Of a stretch of DNA of 64,000 bases, positions 51,911-60,792 are shown in pieces. The position numbers and the translations under genes are program-made. The stretch lies in assembly GCF_000814475.1 (NCBI RefSeq), contig NZ_JSVC01000003.1, positions 52,432-116,431 on the forward strand. The letters are read 5' to 3'. This stretch comes from Flavihumibacter solisilvae (GTDB taxonomy: Bacteria > Bacteroidota > Bacteroidia > Chitinophagales > Chitinophagaceae). The notes under the pieces are model-generated. The model had not been told where the DNA came from and did no database searches. It was given only the letters and a program-made list of their open reading frames with translations. Positions within the stretch are counted from its first letter, which is position 1. Each line of letters opens with the position of its first letter.

Positions 51911-52128
51911 GAAGGAATTCTAATAACATGTTCTCGTTCTGCTGCAAAAGATAATGCAGCTTTGATATGGTCCTCATTAATTTCAGGATACTCTTCAGTA
52001 ATTTCCTGGAAAGACATTCCTGTAGCCAACCAGGTCAGGATATCAAATACAGTTATCCGGGTATTAGTGATACATGGTTGACCGAAACGCTTTTCTGCCT
52101 TAATCTTTATGTATTGCTGATAACTCAC
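51907..52128 (-). CDS. DUF433 antitoxin-like protein
   Basis: 73 residues. The start is a GTG at 52128 since no ATG is in frame. DUF433 features: RFGQPCITNTRITVFDILTW, GMSFQEITEEYPEINEDHIK AAL. These proteins have a small winged-HTH-like fold and act as antitoxins beside DUF5615 toxins. The toxin position here holds only a 15-codon stub, so this antitoxin is probably orphaned. Confidence 0.85.
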   Translation of the reverse strand: MSYQQYIKIKAEKRFGQPCITNTRITVFDILTWLATGMSFQEITEEYPEINEDHIKAALSFAAEREHVIRIPS

Positions 52129-52231
52129 GATCTAATAATACAAAATTCAGGTAAACAGGCAAACTTGACCCGTATTGAAGCCGTACATTGGGTGACAATA
52201 CCTAGTTTTTCTAAAGTTCGTTATTCCCGAT

Positions 52232-54961
52232 CTATTTCAAAATAAAAGTCCGTGGCTGGTTAGCGCCAATATCAAATGCGAAAGAATTATTTGAAATCGT
52301 AATTCCATTCTTATCCAACAACTCACCCCTTAAATTACACAGGTAGGCTTTCCTGAATAAGCTATTGCCGGGAAGCGTAACCGTGCATTTTCCGGAACGT
52401 CCCGCTTCTTCCCAAAAACGAATCAGGGCTTCATTCCCTTTCTTGTTGAATGAAGTAACCAGGATGCCTTTGCGATCCAGTGATAGTCCGCCCTGTGTAT
52501 TGGGCAACTCACCAGAGGTTTCATAATTATGGGCAAAAGCCAGTGATGTAGGCGCATAGTACGCTGCACTCAATGGTGTGCGGGTTTCTTCAGCAGGAGT
52601 GATAAGGGCAGACTCTGCATCATAGTTTTTGTAACTCCAGACGTAAAACTTAGCCGAATGCGACCCTTCTACCCATTCTGTAAAATTAGTGCCCCATACA
52701 TTGTTAAACAGGTTGGAAAACACAGTGCCGGTTGAAAGCGTCCTTGTTTTGGAATATACCCCAATCCCCGGCTGGTCAATACTTACACCCGGGGTATGTG
52801 GACAATTCAGACCAATGCCCCCTGCCTTATCATACATGGCCATCGCTGTGTTGAGAAAATAAAAGTCGTGATTGGCTTTATTCACAAGGTCGTGTTGCGG
52901 ATCCACAATGCCGCCAGTACGCAACAGGCGATATTCCGGTTTGTCTAATGCAAACGGGAAAGCCACCCAACCCGCTTCAGGATTGGGTACCGGCTTCTTC
53001 CCGTCTTGTCCGACCATAATCTCGATATAGGGCTCATTTTCGTAGAGCGTATAACTGACCAGGTATCGCTGTGCACTGCTGTCGTTTAACCGGCACATTG
53101 CCGTAGCACGGATCATGCTGTTGTTTTTTAGCCAGTCTATTTTATCACATTTCCCGGTGAACCTTACCTGGTGCTGGTTAGTCACCTGGCTTTTTAACCT
53201 GATGAACTCCTGGCCTGCCCAATCGGCACTACCGGGCTTGATATAATTGTTATTGTACGCTTCTATTTGTTCCTGCCCCAATTGTTCATACACGTATTCA
53301 CCAAAACCATATTGGCTCCGAGCATCCACCAGTTCCCGGTTGTTTTGCTTGTCAAATGCTGACTGCAATGTTCCCTTGGATGGATCAATGACCAGTTTAA
53401 AGTATTTATTCTCCAATACCCGGTTTTGCTCGTTGGCTGACAACGTTGAAGAAGCAACTCCATCTTCATTGGAAACGACAAAAGTTTTATATCCGCCGGC
53501 CGGAACATCCATCGCGTCAAAAGATAGCAGGTTGTGGTCCTGGTGCACCGGAATGATCTTCCCTGTCCCGGGATCCTTAAGCGCTTTAATGGCCGGCACC
53601 GGATGGGATGGATTTTCATAAATGCTTTGAAACAGGGTTACCCGCCCACTTCTTGCCCATGGAAGGGGGTTGTAAACGGTAACATGCGGGGTTTTATCTT
53701 TCACAGATTTCACCAGTTCAAAAAGAAGGTTCCGTTTTAATGGCCACATTATTTTCTCCGCTTTTTTTGTATAGGCTGATTTTTCTTCCCATGATTTTTC
53801 CAGGAAATAATAATTGCCTGCGGCCCTGTTGATTTTAAATTCATCATCGTATTTCCAGAACAGCTGATGACCATGCGACATGGCTCCGCCGAACGTATGT
53901 TCGTCAAACAGTAACATGTTTTCAGTCGCCTTATTTACATACCTGTCAATGGAAACATTTTTGCCTTTCCATACATTCATGTGGGTATTCAACTGCTCAG
54001 TCACATAAGTTTCACGTTGAAAGACTTTATTGGTTTTTACTTCCTCCGGCATAGACATAAAGCCATGGATCCAGGTATCCGGCATGTCACCTTTTACAAC
54101 AGGCAATTGTGGATTTTCTTTCATCAGCAAATCATAGAAATCCGAAATTCTTCCAATGTGGACGCGGGCATTGGGCATTTTCTCTTTGGCTTCTTTTAAT
54201 AAAGCTGCAACCTCTTTGGGATCGGGCGCACCGGTGTTTTCGTGCGTATGAATCATGGCCAGCCATGTTTTGTGGGGCCAGTCTTTAGGCGGTAAAACCC
54301 CGGAACCATAATATTGCGCCCAATAAAAGGTGAGCAACTTTGAACTGTCAGGCCCCTGCCACCAAAACAACGTAGGTACATCCGGTGAAGTTGAACCGGG
54401 ATTACAACCGATATGCAATATGTCCACACCAGCGTTCTTTAATAAGGTTGGAATGATCCAGGAATGCTCAGGCACATCGGTAAACTTGGCATCACGCGCA
54501 GGGTTTAGCCCGAAACGCCGGTTGATGTTATCGGAAAATGATAGACCACGGGTGAGGTTCTCCATATCGCTCGACTCGGTTTCCACCGTAAAGGGCAGGG
54601 CATGGGGAATGATGCGCTTGTCTTTAATGGCTTTTTCCAGGCGTGTTTTGTTTTCCGGTGAACAGTTGTCGAGCATATATTGCAGGGGCCATGCAGGAAT
54701 TGTCCAAACAAATTGCTGGCTTTTAGGCAGTGAGGCTGTTTTGTCAATATTCTCCAACGTCTTTTCCAGCATGGGTCCCGCATATTTTTGGAGGACAGCC
54801 TCTGTCCAGTCGGTATAACCGAGATCCACATGCATTTTAAAAGCTATCACTATATCTGTAACCGTATTGTTGGCATTACCTTTCCCCGCGTCAACAGCGC
54901 TTATCTGCGATTTCAATAAAGCAGGTGCAAGTAACAGGGACAGTAATAATAATTTTCTCAT
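52232..54961 (-). CDS. Exported DUF5054 (GH38-related) glycosidase-like protein
   Basis: 909 residues with a Sec signal (MRKLLLLSLLLAPALLKSQ). The N-terminal domain (about 33-330) resembles the GH38 alpha-mannosidase barrel: DIVIAFKMHVDLGYTDWTEA with a metal-type HxD (His44, Asp46), and FTDVPEHSWIIPTLLKNAGV DILHIG in place of the usual nucleophile motif. Later comes the GH38 helical and beta-sandwich parts (RVTLFQSIYENP, NKYFKLVIDPSKGT-like, EGSHSAKFYVWSYKN). This is the DUF5054 branch, whose substrate is not known. It follows the XylR-type gene by 6 bp and is under its control by position. Confidence 0.82.
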   Translation of the reverse strand: MRKLLLLSLLLAPALLKSQISAVDAGKGNANNTVTDIVIAFKMHVDLGYTDWTEAVLQKYAGPMLEKTLENIDKTASLPKSQQFVWTIPAWPLQYMLDNCSPENKTRLEKAIKDKRIIPHALPFTVETESSDMENLTRGLSFSDNINRRFGLNPARDAKFTDVPEHSWIIPTLLKNAGVDILHIGCNPGSTSPDVPTLFWWQGPDSSKLLTFYWAQYYGSGVLPPKDWPHKTWLAMIHTHENTGAPDPKEVAALLKEAKEKMPNARVHIGRISDFYDLLMKENPQLPVVKGDMPDTWIHGFMSMPEEVKTNKVFQRETYVTEQLNTHMNVWKGKNVSIDRYVNKATENMLLFDEHTFGGAMSHGHQLFWKYDDEFKINRAAGNYYFLEKSWEEKSAYTKKAEKIMWPLKRNLLFELVKSVKDKTPHVTVYNPLPWARSGRVTLFQSIYENPSHPVPAIKALKDPGTGKIIPVHQDHNLLSFDAMDVPAGGYKTFVVSNEDGVASSTLSANEQNRVLENKYFKLVIDPSKGTLQSAFDKQNNRELVDARSQYGFGEYVYEQLGQEQIEAYNNNYIKPGSADWAGQEFIRLKSQVTNQHQVRFTGKCDKIDWLKNNSMIRATAMCRLNDSSAQRYLVSYTLYENEPYIEIMVGQDGKKPVPNPEAGWVAFPFALDKPEYRLLRTGGIVDPQHDLVNKANHDFYFLNTAMAMYDKAGGIGLNCPHTPGVSIDQPGIGVYSKTRTLSTGTVFSNLFNNVWGTNFTEWVEGSHSAKFYVWSYKNYDAESALITPAEETRTPLSAAYYAPTSLAFAHNYETSGELPNTQGGLSLDRKGILVTSFNKKGNEALIRFWEEAGRSGKCTVTLPGNSLFRKAYLCNLRGELLDKNGITISNNSFAFDIGANQPRTFILK

Positions 54962-54967
54962 GGTTTC

Positions 54968-56122
54968 TTATTTGAACCGGTTGCGATACTCCCTCGGGCT
55001 CACTCCCATAGATTGCCTGAAGTACCGGGTGATATTATCGGGGTTGTTAAAATTCATTTCCGCAGCAATTTGCTGTATAGTAAGGTCAGAATCTTCCAGC
55101 AGGATTTTAATTCTCCTGATCCTTGCCTTCTTGATCTCTTCCAGGATGGAACTCTTGATCATCTGCTGGAATTTTATTTCAAGGATCCGGCGTGATACAA
55201 CAGTTGCCTTAACCACATCGTCAACAGATATTTCTTTGGAAGGAGATTCATTGGCAATAAAGTGAAGGGCGGCGCGCACCTGTTCGTCCTCGACCGCCAA
55301 CGCGCTGGTTGAATTCCGGGTGATCACCTTTGCATCCCCTGCAATGATATCAGCAGCTGGCTTTTCGCCATAGTCTATCCACCTGCATAAGGCTGTTGCT
55401 GCCTGGAAGCCTGCCAGCCTGGCGTCATGTTCGATACTCGAAAGGGTAGGACTGGCCATATCACAGATCATTGCATCGTTATCGACTCCCAGAACTGAAA
55501 GATCATCCGGCACTTTTAATCCCAATTCTTTCGCGGCTTCCAGCAGGTGAATATTCAATTCATCAGTAGCCGAGAATACAGCACATGGTGTTTCGAGTTC
55601 AGGCAGCCATTCAGTCAGCTGTGCCGGCAGTTGCTCCCATAACAAGGTTCTGTCATCAAAAATATTAGCGTTCACATAATAGCCGGTATTATTAAGTCGC
55701 TCAATATAGCCGGCTTGTCTTTCGGTAGACCATTGAAAATTCCTGAATCCCAGGAAGGCATAATTCCTGTAACCCTTCGAGATGAAATAATCAGCGGCCG
55801 CTTCACCAACCGATTTGTTAGATCCCCATAGGTTTATTTTGTCTTTATATAACTTGGTATGCGGAGCGATGATAAGCGGAATATCCAGGTCAAGCAGTTG
55901 TTCAAACCCGTCAATCTCCCTGGTCAGGATTCCGTCCGGTTTCCAGGCGATCACCCGGTCCACCAATGCATGCTGGTTATTTCCCTGGATATATTTTGGC
56001 GAGAAGGAGAAAAAAATAAACCTGTCGTGGATCCTGTTGAAATTGGCAAAGCCTTTCAGGAGATCCCTGTCATAGGCACGGGACACGTCCGCCAATACCG
56101 CCACTTTTAATTTCTTCTTCAA
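54968..56122 (-). CDS. XylR-type AraC-family transcriptional regulator
   Basis: 384 residues. The start is a TTG at 56122; no ATG is in frame. The first 270 residues form a LacI-like sugar-binding domain (VAVLADVSRAYDRDLLKGFA, IPLIIAPHTKLYKDKINLWG SN, YAFLGFRNFQWSTERQAGYI, SVLGVDNDAMICDMASPTLS). The last 100 residues hold two AraC-type HTHs (VDDVVKATVVSRRILEIKFQ, LTIQQIAAEMNFNNPDNITR YFRQ). It should sense a sugar or sugar-derived compound and bind direct repeats in DNA. The repeats at 57148-57181 are the probable site. Confidence 0.88.
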   Translation of the reverse strand: MKKKLKVAVLADVSRAYDRDLLKGFANFNRIHDRFIFFSFSPKYIQGNNQHALVDRVIAWKPDGILTREIDGFEQLLDLDIPLIIAPHTKLYKDKINLWGSNKSVGEAAADYFISKGYRNYAFLGFRNFQWSTERQAGYIERLNNTGYYVNANIFDDRTLLWEQLPAQLTEWLPELETPCAVFSATDELNIHLLEAAKELGLKVPDDLSVLGVDNDAMICDMASPTLSSIEHDARLAGFQAATALCRWIDYGEKPAADIIAGDAKVITRNSTSALAVEDEQVRAALHFIANESPSKEISVDDVVKATVVSRRILEIKFQQMIKSSILEEIKKARIRRIKILLEDSDLTIQQIAAEMNFNNPDNITRYFRQSMGVSPREYRNRFK

Positions 56123-56154
56123 CTTTCGCGCGATTGTTACTTTACGAAAGGTAC

Positions 56155-57111
56155 TTACAAAAGTTCCCAGTTCACCCTTGGCACGTTCAATGATCCCAGT
56201 TCCTTGTCGCCGTCGAACAAGAGCGGGAAAAACTTGCTGTCAAGTACCTTATCCTGCTCCATGGGTGGAAAGCTTTGCAATGCCTCCAACCGCTCGTAGT
56301 TGGCGGTGTTCCCGAGCGTTCCGGATGCCATGGCATTGATTACCACTGCCCTTCTCGGCCGTACAGAAGAATTTGCATAAGAGCCATGCATGGTCAGGGG
56401 GTGATGGAAACTCGCATACCCCTTCGGTAATTCATTGGCGACCTTCTTCCTGAATATGGTTTGCTGCTCTTCGGTTAGTACCTGCGTTACGGCATCCATA
56501 TCCCCGGTCAGTCCTGTTATGGGCAACAGTCCCCACTTATGGCTGCCAGGAATATAATATAGGCAACCATTATCTATTGTAGCATTGTCCAGCCCTATCC
56601 AGCAGGTAAGATGATGCATAGGTTTCGTGAAAGTCCAGTAAGAAAAATCCTGGTGCCAGGCCACTACACCACCATGTTTTGCCGGTTTACAAAATAACTG
56701 GTCATGAAAAAGCCGGAACGAATGCCCCAGCAATTGGTAGGCGGCCATCCGGAAGGCCGGCGCCCAGATCAGGTCATGAAATCCCGGCGTCACTCTCCAG
56801 CCGCCAATTGCATGAAACAGCACTTTGTCCGGGTCTTCTGACTCATTGTGCTCATAGTGGTAAAATAATTTCTTCTCCTCAGCACTTACCGCCTGGAGTT
56901 TTTCCAGTTCGTGATTTAAAACGTCTACCTGCTCCTCGCTTAAGATTCGGATCCCGGATATAAAGCCATTCTCTTCGAATGACCTGACCTGTTCTTCGGT
57001 AAGCATATACGGTTCCCATTCCGCCGGGGTTGACGGCTGCCGGAAAAGATCAGAAACCGGCCTGCTAAAATTTGCAAGGTCGGACGATAGTGTGGATGCT
57101 GAATCTTTCAT
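56155..57111 (-). CDS. Phytanoyl-CoA dioxygenase-family (PhyH) protein
   Basis: 318 residues. The Fe(II)/2-oxoglutarate oxygenase signatures are HxD in GGVVAWHQDFSYWTF and distal His in FHHPLTMHGSYANSSVRPRR, with the Arg that binds 2-oxoglutarate. The N-terminus contains MLTEEQVRSFEENGFISGIR, typical of the PhyH family. Such enzymes hydroxylate a range of small molecules; the substrate here is unknown. It is the first gene of a three-gene operon with the XylR-type regulator (32-bp gap) and the DUF5054 enzyme. Confidence 0.88.
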   Translation of the reverse strand: MKDSASTLSSDLANFSRPVSDLFRQPSTPAEWEPYMLTEEQVRSFEENGFISGIRILSEEQVDVLNHELEKLQAVSAEEKKLFYHYEHNESEDPDKVLFHAIGGWRVTPGFHDLIWAPAFRMAAYQLLGHSFRLFHDQLFCKPAKHGGVVAWHQDFSYWTFTKPMHHLTCWIGLDNATIDNGCLYYIPGSHKWGLLPITGLTGDMDAVTQVLTEEQQTIFRKKVANELPKGYASFHHPLTMHGSYANSSVRPRRAVVINAMASGTLGNTANYERLEALQSFPPMEQDKVLDSKFFPLLFDGDKELGSLNVPRVNWELL

Positions 57112-57147
57112 ACATCAATTTAGGCAACCGGCATAGCATACCTTAAT

Positions 57148-57181
57148 TCACTTTGCGAATAAGATCAGTCATTTTGCGAAT
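57148..57181. promoter_or_regulatory. Two 13-bp direct repeats, 21 bp apart, probable XylR/AraC operator
   Basis: TCACTTTGCGAAT (57148-57160) and TCATTTTGCGAAT (57169-57181) agree in 12 of 13 bases and are spaced by exactly two helical turns. They lie 37 bases upstream of the PhyH ATG. AraC-type regulators bind such same-face direct repeats, and a XylR-type gene is the second in the operon. Confidence 0.7.
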
Positions 57182-57191
57182 GCGTATAAAA

Positions 57192-57230
57192 AGGTCAATG
57201 AGTGAAAGCTAAAACTTCACTCATTGACCT
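57192..57230 (-). terminator. Strong intrinsic terminator of the epoxide hydrolase operon
   Basis: AGGTCAATGAGTGAA and TTCACTCATTGACCT are perfect 15-base arms around a nine-base loop. On the minus strand a TTTTTAT tract follows. It lies 36 bases after the stop of the first epoxide hydrolase and keeps its transcript out of the PhyH operon. Confidence 0.85.
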
Positions 57231-57265
57231 ATCAGCTATTGATCAGAAACGATAACGCAGTTCGT

Positions 57266-58534
57266 CTATCTTATTGTCCTGAACGCGTCCCTGATTTCCT
57301 GTGAAAAGATCAAAGGCTGTTCCCATGCAGCAAAGTGACCGCCCTTATCAACCTGGTTGTAGTATATCAGGTTCGGATAGGCTTTTTCCGTCCAACTCTT
57401 CGGAGCCTGGTATTGCTCGCCGGGGAACACACTCACCGCAACCGGGATGGAAACTCCCTTGGTATTGAAAAATCCACCTTTGTATTCCCAGTAAAGGCGC
57501 GATGCGGAAACGCCCGTATTCGTCAGCCAGTACAATGTTATGTTATCGAGGATCTCATCACGCGTGAGTTCACCTGTAGTGCTTGATGTCCGCTGAAGGG
57601 AAGTGTAAACCGCTTCCGCCGGCTGTCCATCTGCATCATTGTGATCAAGCAGCCATGCCGCCAGTCCAACCGGTGAATCAGCAATACCGTACAATGTCTG
57701 CGGACGTGAAGCCATCAGCCGCGCATAGTCAACCTGCTTGAAAGTCCTTACCAGTTGATCATACGCGCGATGTTCATCCGCGGCCAGACCTTCAGGAGCA
57801 GGGCTGCCTGAGAGCAAAGCCTTATCCACATCGGCAGGAACTGTTGCTGGCATGTTAGTGTGAATCGCCAGCAATCCTTTCGGTGCCTGCAGGCCCATCT
57901 GGTCTACCACGAACGCACCCCAGTCACCACCCTGTGCAACATAGCGGGAGTAACCGAGACGCTTCATCAAAACATCCCATGCACGTGCCATATGTTCCGG
58001 ACCCCAGCCCGTAGTGGTAGGCTTACCTGAAAATCCATAACCCGGCATTGAAGGGATCACCACGTCAAATGCATCTTCCGCCTTTCCGCCATATGCTGTC
58101 GGATCGGTAAGCGGAGCGATCACCTTCAGCTGCTCAATAATGGAACCGGGCCAGCCGTGCGTAATGATAAGTGGCAACGCATTCTTGTGTTTCGAGCGGA
58201 CATGAATGAAATGAATATCGAGCCCGTCGATCGTAGTGATGTACTGGGGCAGGGTATTCAGTTTTGCTTCCACCTTCCGCCAGTCGTAATCTGTGGCCCA
58301 ATAGTGAGCCAGTTGCTGTAGCGCGGCCAGCGGCACACCCTGCGTGCGATCCGGAACGGTTTCCTTCTCGGGCCACTGCGTGGCGTTGATCCGCTTGCGC
58401 AGGTCATCGAGCCGGGACTGATCAAAATGCACCTTGAATGGACGGATGGCTGCTGAATCTTTGGGCGCAGGTGTCGCACCTTGTAGTAGGTAAGCCGCAG
58501 CGACCAGCGTGCCTGTAAATAGAATCTTCTTCAT
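57266..58534 (-). CDS. Exported epoxide hydrolase with EHN domain, copy 1
   Basis: 422 residues with a Sec signal (MKKILFTGTLVAAAYLLQGA). Residues about 30-140 form the epoxide-hydrolase N-terminal (EHN) domain (RPFKVHFDQSRLDDLRKRIN). The alpha/beta fold follows: oxyanion HGWPGS, nucleophile Asp in GGDWGAFVVDQMG, and His in GGHFAAWEQPLIF. The fold is the EHN-type of epoxide hydrolase seen in juvenile-hormone and soluble forms. It probably hydrolyses epoxides in the periplasm. It follows the second copy by 27 bp and is downstream in the same transcript. Confidence 0.88.
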   Translation of the reverse strand: MKKILFTGTLVAAAYLLQGATPAPKDSAAIRPFKVHFDQSRLDDLRKRINATQWPEKETVPDRTQGVPLAALQQLAHYWATDYDWRKVEAKLNTLPQYITTIDGLDIHFIHVRSKHKNALPLIITHGWPGSIIEQLKVIAPLTDPTAYGGKAEDAFDVVIPSMPGYGFSGKPTTTGWGPEHMARAWDVLMKRLGYSRYVAQGGDWGAFVVDQMGLQAPKGLLAIHTNMPATVPADVDKALLSGSPAPEGLAADEHRAYDQLVRTFKQVDYARLMASRPQTLYGIADSPVGLAAWLLDHNDADGQPAEAVYTSLQRTSSTTGELTRDEILDNITLYWLTNTGVSASRLYWEYKGGFFNTKGVSIPVAVSVFPGEQYQAPKSWTEKAYPNLIYYNQVDKGGHFAAWEQPLIFSQEIRDAFRTIR

Positions 58535-58561
58535 TGTTTTTGTTTTTAAAATGTTGATTGT

Positions 58562-59866
58562 TTACTTAAGTGAAGCTTGTGCTGGTGAAGCTTCCGGCTG
58601 GCGAAGGGAACTGAATGCTGCGCGGAGCTCTTCAGAGAAGATCTTCGGTTGTTCCCATGCTGCGAAGTGACCACCAACATTGGGTTTGTTGTAATAGATC
58701 AGGTTGGGATACGCCTTCTCAGCCCAGCTCCGTGGAGCCTGGTAAAGCTCATCGGGGAAAGCACTAACGGCAACGGGCACCTGAACACCTTTCGGATTGA
58801 AATATCCACCCTTGTATTCCCAGTAGATCCGGGCTGCAGAAATGGCGGTGTTCGTGAACCAGTACAGGGAGATATTGTCAAGGATATCATCGCGTGTAAG
58901 TCCAACTGATTCGCCTGCAAATGCACGGGAGATAAGGTTCAGGCTGCGTGCATCATGGTCTAGGAGGAAGGTTGCCAGTCCAACAGGTGAATCAGTCAAA
59001 GCTGCCAGTGTCTGTGGACGTGAACCCATATAGAAGGCATAATAAACATGCTTGTACACGAAGTCAAGCTTTTCATACTCTTTCCTTTCTTCTTCGGTCA
59101 GTCCTGCAGGAACCGGTAGGCCGGCAATGGCTGCCTTATCCACTTCAGCCGGAACAGCGCCAGGGAAGTTGGTGTGAATGCCAAGTAAACTTTCAGGTGA
59201 CTGTACCGCCATCAGGTCAACGATCAATCCACCCCAGTCGCCGCCCTGTGCCAGGAACTTGTTATAGCCAAGGCGTTTCATCAGGGTTACCCATGCCTTT
59301 GCCATGTGCTCAGGTCCCCAGCCGGTAGAAGTTGGTTTGCCCGAAAACCCAAAACCGGGCATGGATGGGATCACCACGTCAAACGCGTCTTCTGCTTTTC
59401 CGCCGTGGGCAGTGGGATTGGTCAGGGGATCAATTATTTTCATCAGTTCGATAAATGAACCCGGCCAGCCGTGGGCCAAAATGATCGGGAGGGCATTCGG
59501 GTGTTTGGATTTAACGTGGATGAAATGAATATCAAGTCCGTCGATCTTTGTGATGAACTGGGGGTAGGCGTTCAGCCTGGCTTCTGCTTTTCGCCAGTTG
59601 TAAGCGGTTCCCCAGTAGTGGGCGAGTGATTTGATCGTAGCCAGTGGCACGCCCTGTGACTGGTCGCTCACCGTTTCTTTTTCCGGGAACTTCGTTGCCC
59701 TGACCCTTTTTTTAAGGTCGCCAATTTGCGATTCTGAAATATGCACTTTGAACGGACGTATAGCCGTGTCCGTTGCATTGTTGTTTTGTGCATGACTGAT
59801 GCTTGTAAGGAGCATAAGTGATCCTGCTACACTGGCTTTAGCCAGTGAAAAATTGAGCTTTTTCAT
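58562..59866 (-). CDS. Exported epoxide hydrolase with EHN domain, copy 2
   Basis: 434 residues. The leader MKKLNFSLAKASVAGSLMLL continues to a cleavage after SHAQ. The EHN domain is RPFKVHISESQIGDLKKRVR-like; the fold shows HGWPGS, GGDWGGLIVDLMA and GGHFAAWEQPKIF. It is a close paralogue of the downstream copy, so a tandem duplication is likely. The upstream region holds a perfect 18-bp palindrome (59979-59996). Both are probably expressed together. Natural substrates are unknown; plant or lipid epoxides are possible. Confidence 0.88.
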   Translation of the reverse strand: MKKLNFSLAKASVAGSLMLLTSISHAQNNNATDTAIRPFKVHISESQIGDLKKRVRATKFPEKETVSDQSQGVPLATIKSLAHYWGTAYNWRKAEARLNAYPQFITKIDGLDIHFIHVKSKHPNALPIILAHGWPGSFIELMKIIDPLTNPTAHGGKAEDAFDVVIPSMPGFGFSGKPTSTGWGPEHMAKAWVTLMKRLGYNKFLAQGGDWGGLIVDLMAVQSPESLLGIHTNFPGAVPAEVDKAAIAGLPVPAGLTEEERKEYEKLDFVYKHVYYAFYMGSRPQTLAALTDSPVGLATFLLDHDARSLNLISRAFAGESVGLTRDDILDNISLYWFTNTAISAARIYWEYKGGYFNPKGVQVPVAVSAFPDELYQAPRSWAEKAYPNLIYYNKPNVGGHFAAWEQPKIFSEELRAAFSSLRQPEASPAQASLK

Positions 59867-59978
59867 TTTAGTGATGTTTGAAATTTTTGAAATAAGAATT
59901 CCTGTTGTTTGTTTGGTTTCCGCGGGTAAGACGAAGCCGGCTAAAGCGTTTATGAAGGGACGAAGTGCGGAGAAGTGT

Positions 59979-59996
59979 TTATACCAATTGGTATAA
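59979..59996. promoter_or_regulatory. Perfect 18-bp palindrome upstream of the epoxide hydrolases
   Basis: TTATACCAATTGGTATAA is an exact palindrome. It lies 113 bases upstream of the second epoxide hydrolase ATG and 6 bases past the stop of the gene at 60003. The ATACCAATTGGTAT core resembles MarR or TetR-type operators. The regulator is not encoded next to it. Confidence 0.6.
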
Positions 59997-60002
59997 TTTT
60001 AG

Positions 60003-60722
60003 TCAAGAAAATATTACTTGTTGGATATCGATGGAGACCATTAGATCATTCAGTAGTGGATTTCCGCCCGGACCTTTTTTATAGACCCTGCGTTTGGAAG
60101 GCAACATGAAGCCCTGTACTTCAATTGGATCGTACATATACTGTGCGGCTTCAAAATTGCCTGCTATATCGATGCTGTAATCATGTCTTTTCAGCAGAAG
60201 ATCTTCCCCGAAATAAAAAAATTGTGTTGAGCTGTGTGTGGCCAGTGTTTGCGGGAATTTCACTTCCAATACCCGCCATATTTCATTGCCTTCCTTCCAG
60301 GGTTCGGTTTCCCTGGTTGTAATGCCCGGAATCAGCAGGAAGAAGGGAGAGGTGAGATAAGTCCATAGTGCATAGCCATTGAAATAAGCCCGGTCCAGCG
60401 GATCCCATTGTTCCCTTAGCAGATGCTGGTGGATGACTTCAGGATTGCCATTGCGTTCCCAGACCACTTTTCCATCGAGTGTTTCCACAGCTACCCGGTT
60501 GGGCCGGAAGTTCGTTCTGAGGTCTGGTGTTCCGAATGGGTGGAGGGAAGCATATTGTTCATGTAAATGAACGGTCATTGTTCTTGGGCTCCGGTCCTGC
60601 GGGAACCCTTTTTCGTCAAACAATCGTCCCGATGAAACGATCGTTGCTTTCAGTTGGTTGAAAGACTTCCACAAATCCGTGCCGCCATGTTTGTCGAGAA
60701 TCGTGTTTATAAAGTCACTCAT
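60003..60722 (-). CDS. Hypothetical protein
   Basis: 239 residues from the ATG at 60722 (MSDFINTILDKHGGTDLWKS); the TTG or CTG options upstream are weaker. No signal peptide. It shows a helical start then beta-rich parts (MTVHLHEQYASLHPFGTPDL, DGKVVWERNGNPEVIHQHLL, RVLEVKFPQTLATHSS, FYFGEDLLLKRHDYSIDIAG). The FYFGEDLLLKRHDY segment recalls the beta-barrel of LolA-like carriers, but it lacks a signal, so this is uncertain. It lies upstream of the epoxide hydrolases and could be co-transcribed, though the palindrome sits between. Confidence 0.6.
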   Translation of the reverse strand: MSDFINTILDKHGGTDLWKSFNQLKATIVSSGRLFDEKGFPQDRSPRTMTVHLHEQYASLHPFGTPDLRTNFRPNRVAVETLDGKVVWERNGNPEVIHQHLLREQWDPLDRAYFNGYALWTYLTSPFFLLIPGITTRETEPWKEGNEIWRVLEVKFPQTLATHSSTQFFYFGEDLLLKRHDYSIDIAGNFEAAQYMYDPIEVQGFMLPSKRRVYKKGPGGNPLLNDLMVSIDIQQVIFS

Positions 60723-60792
60723 GATCTGTAGCATTTAAGATTGCTACACAAATATCATGAGGAGGAGGGACGTGGTTGTGTGACCTCCGTCA

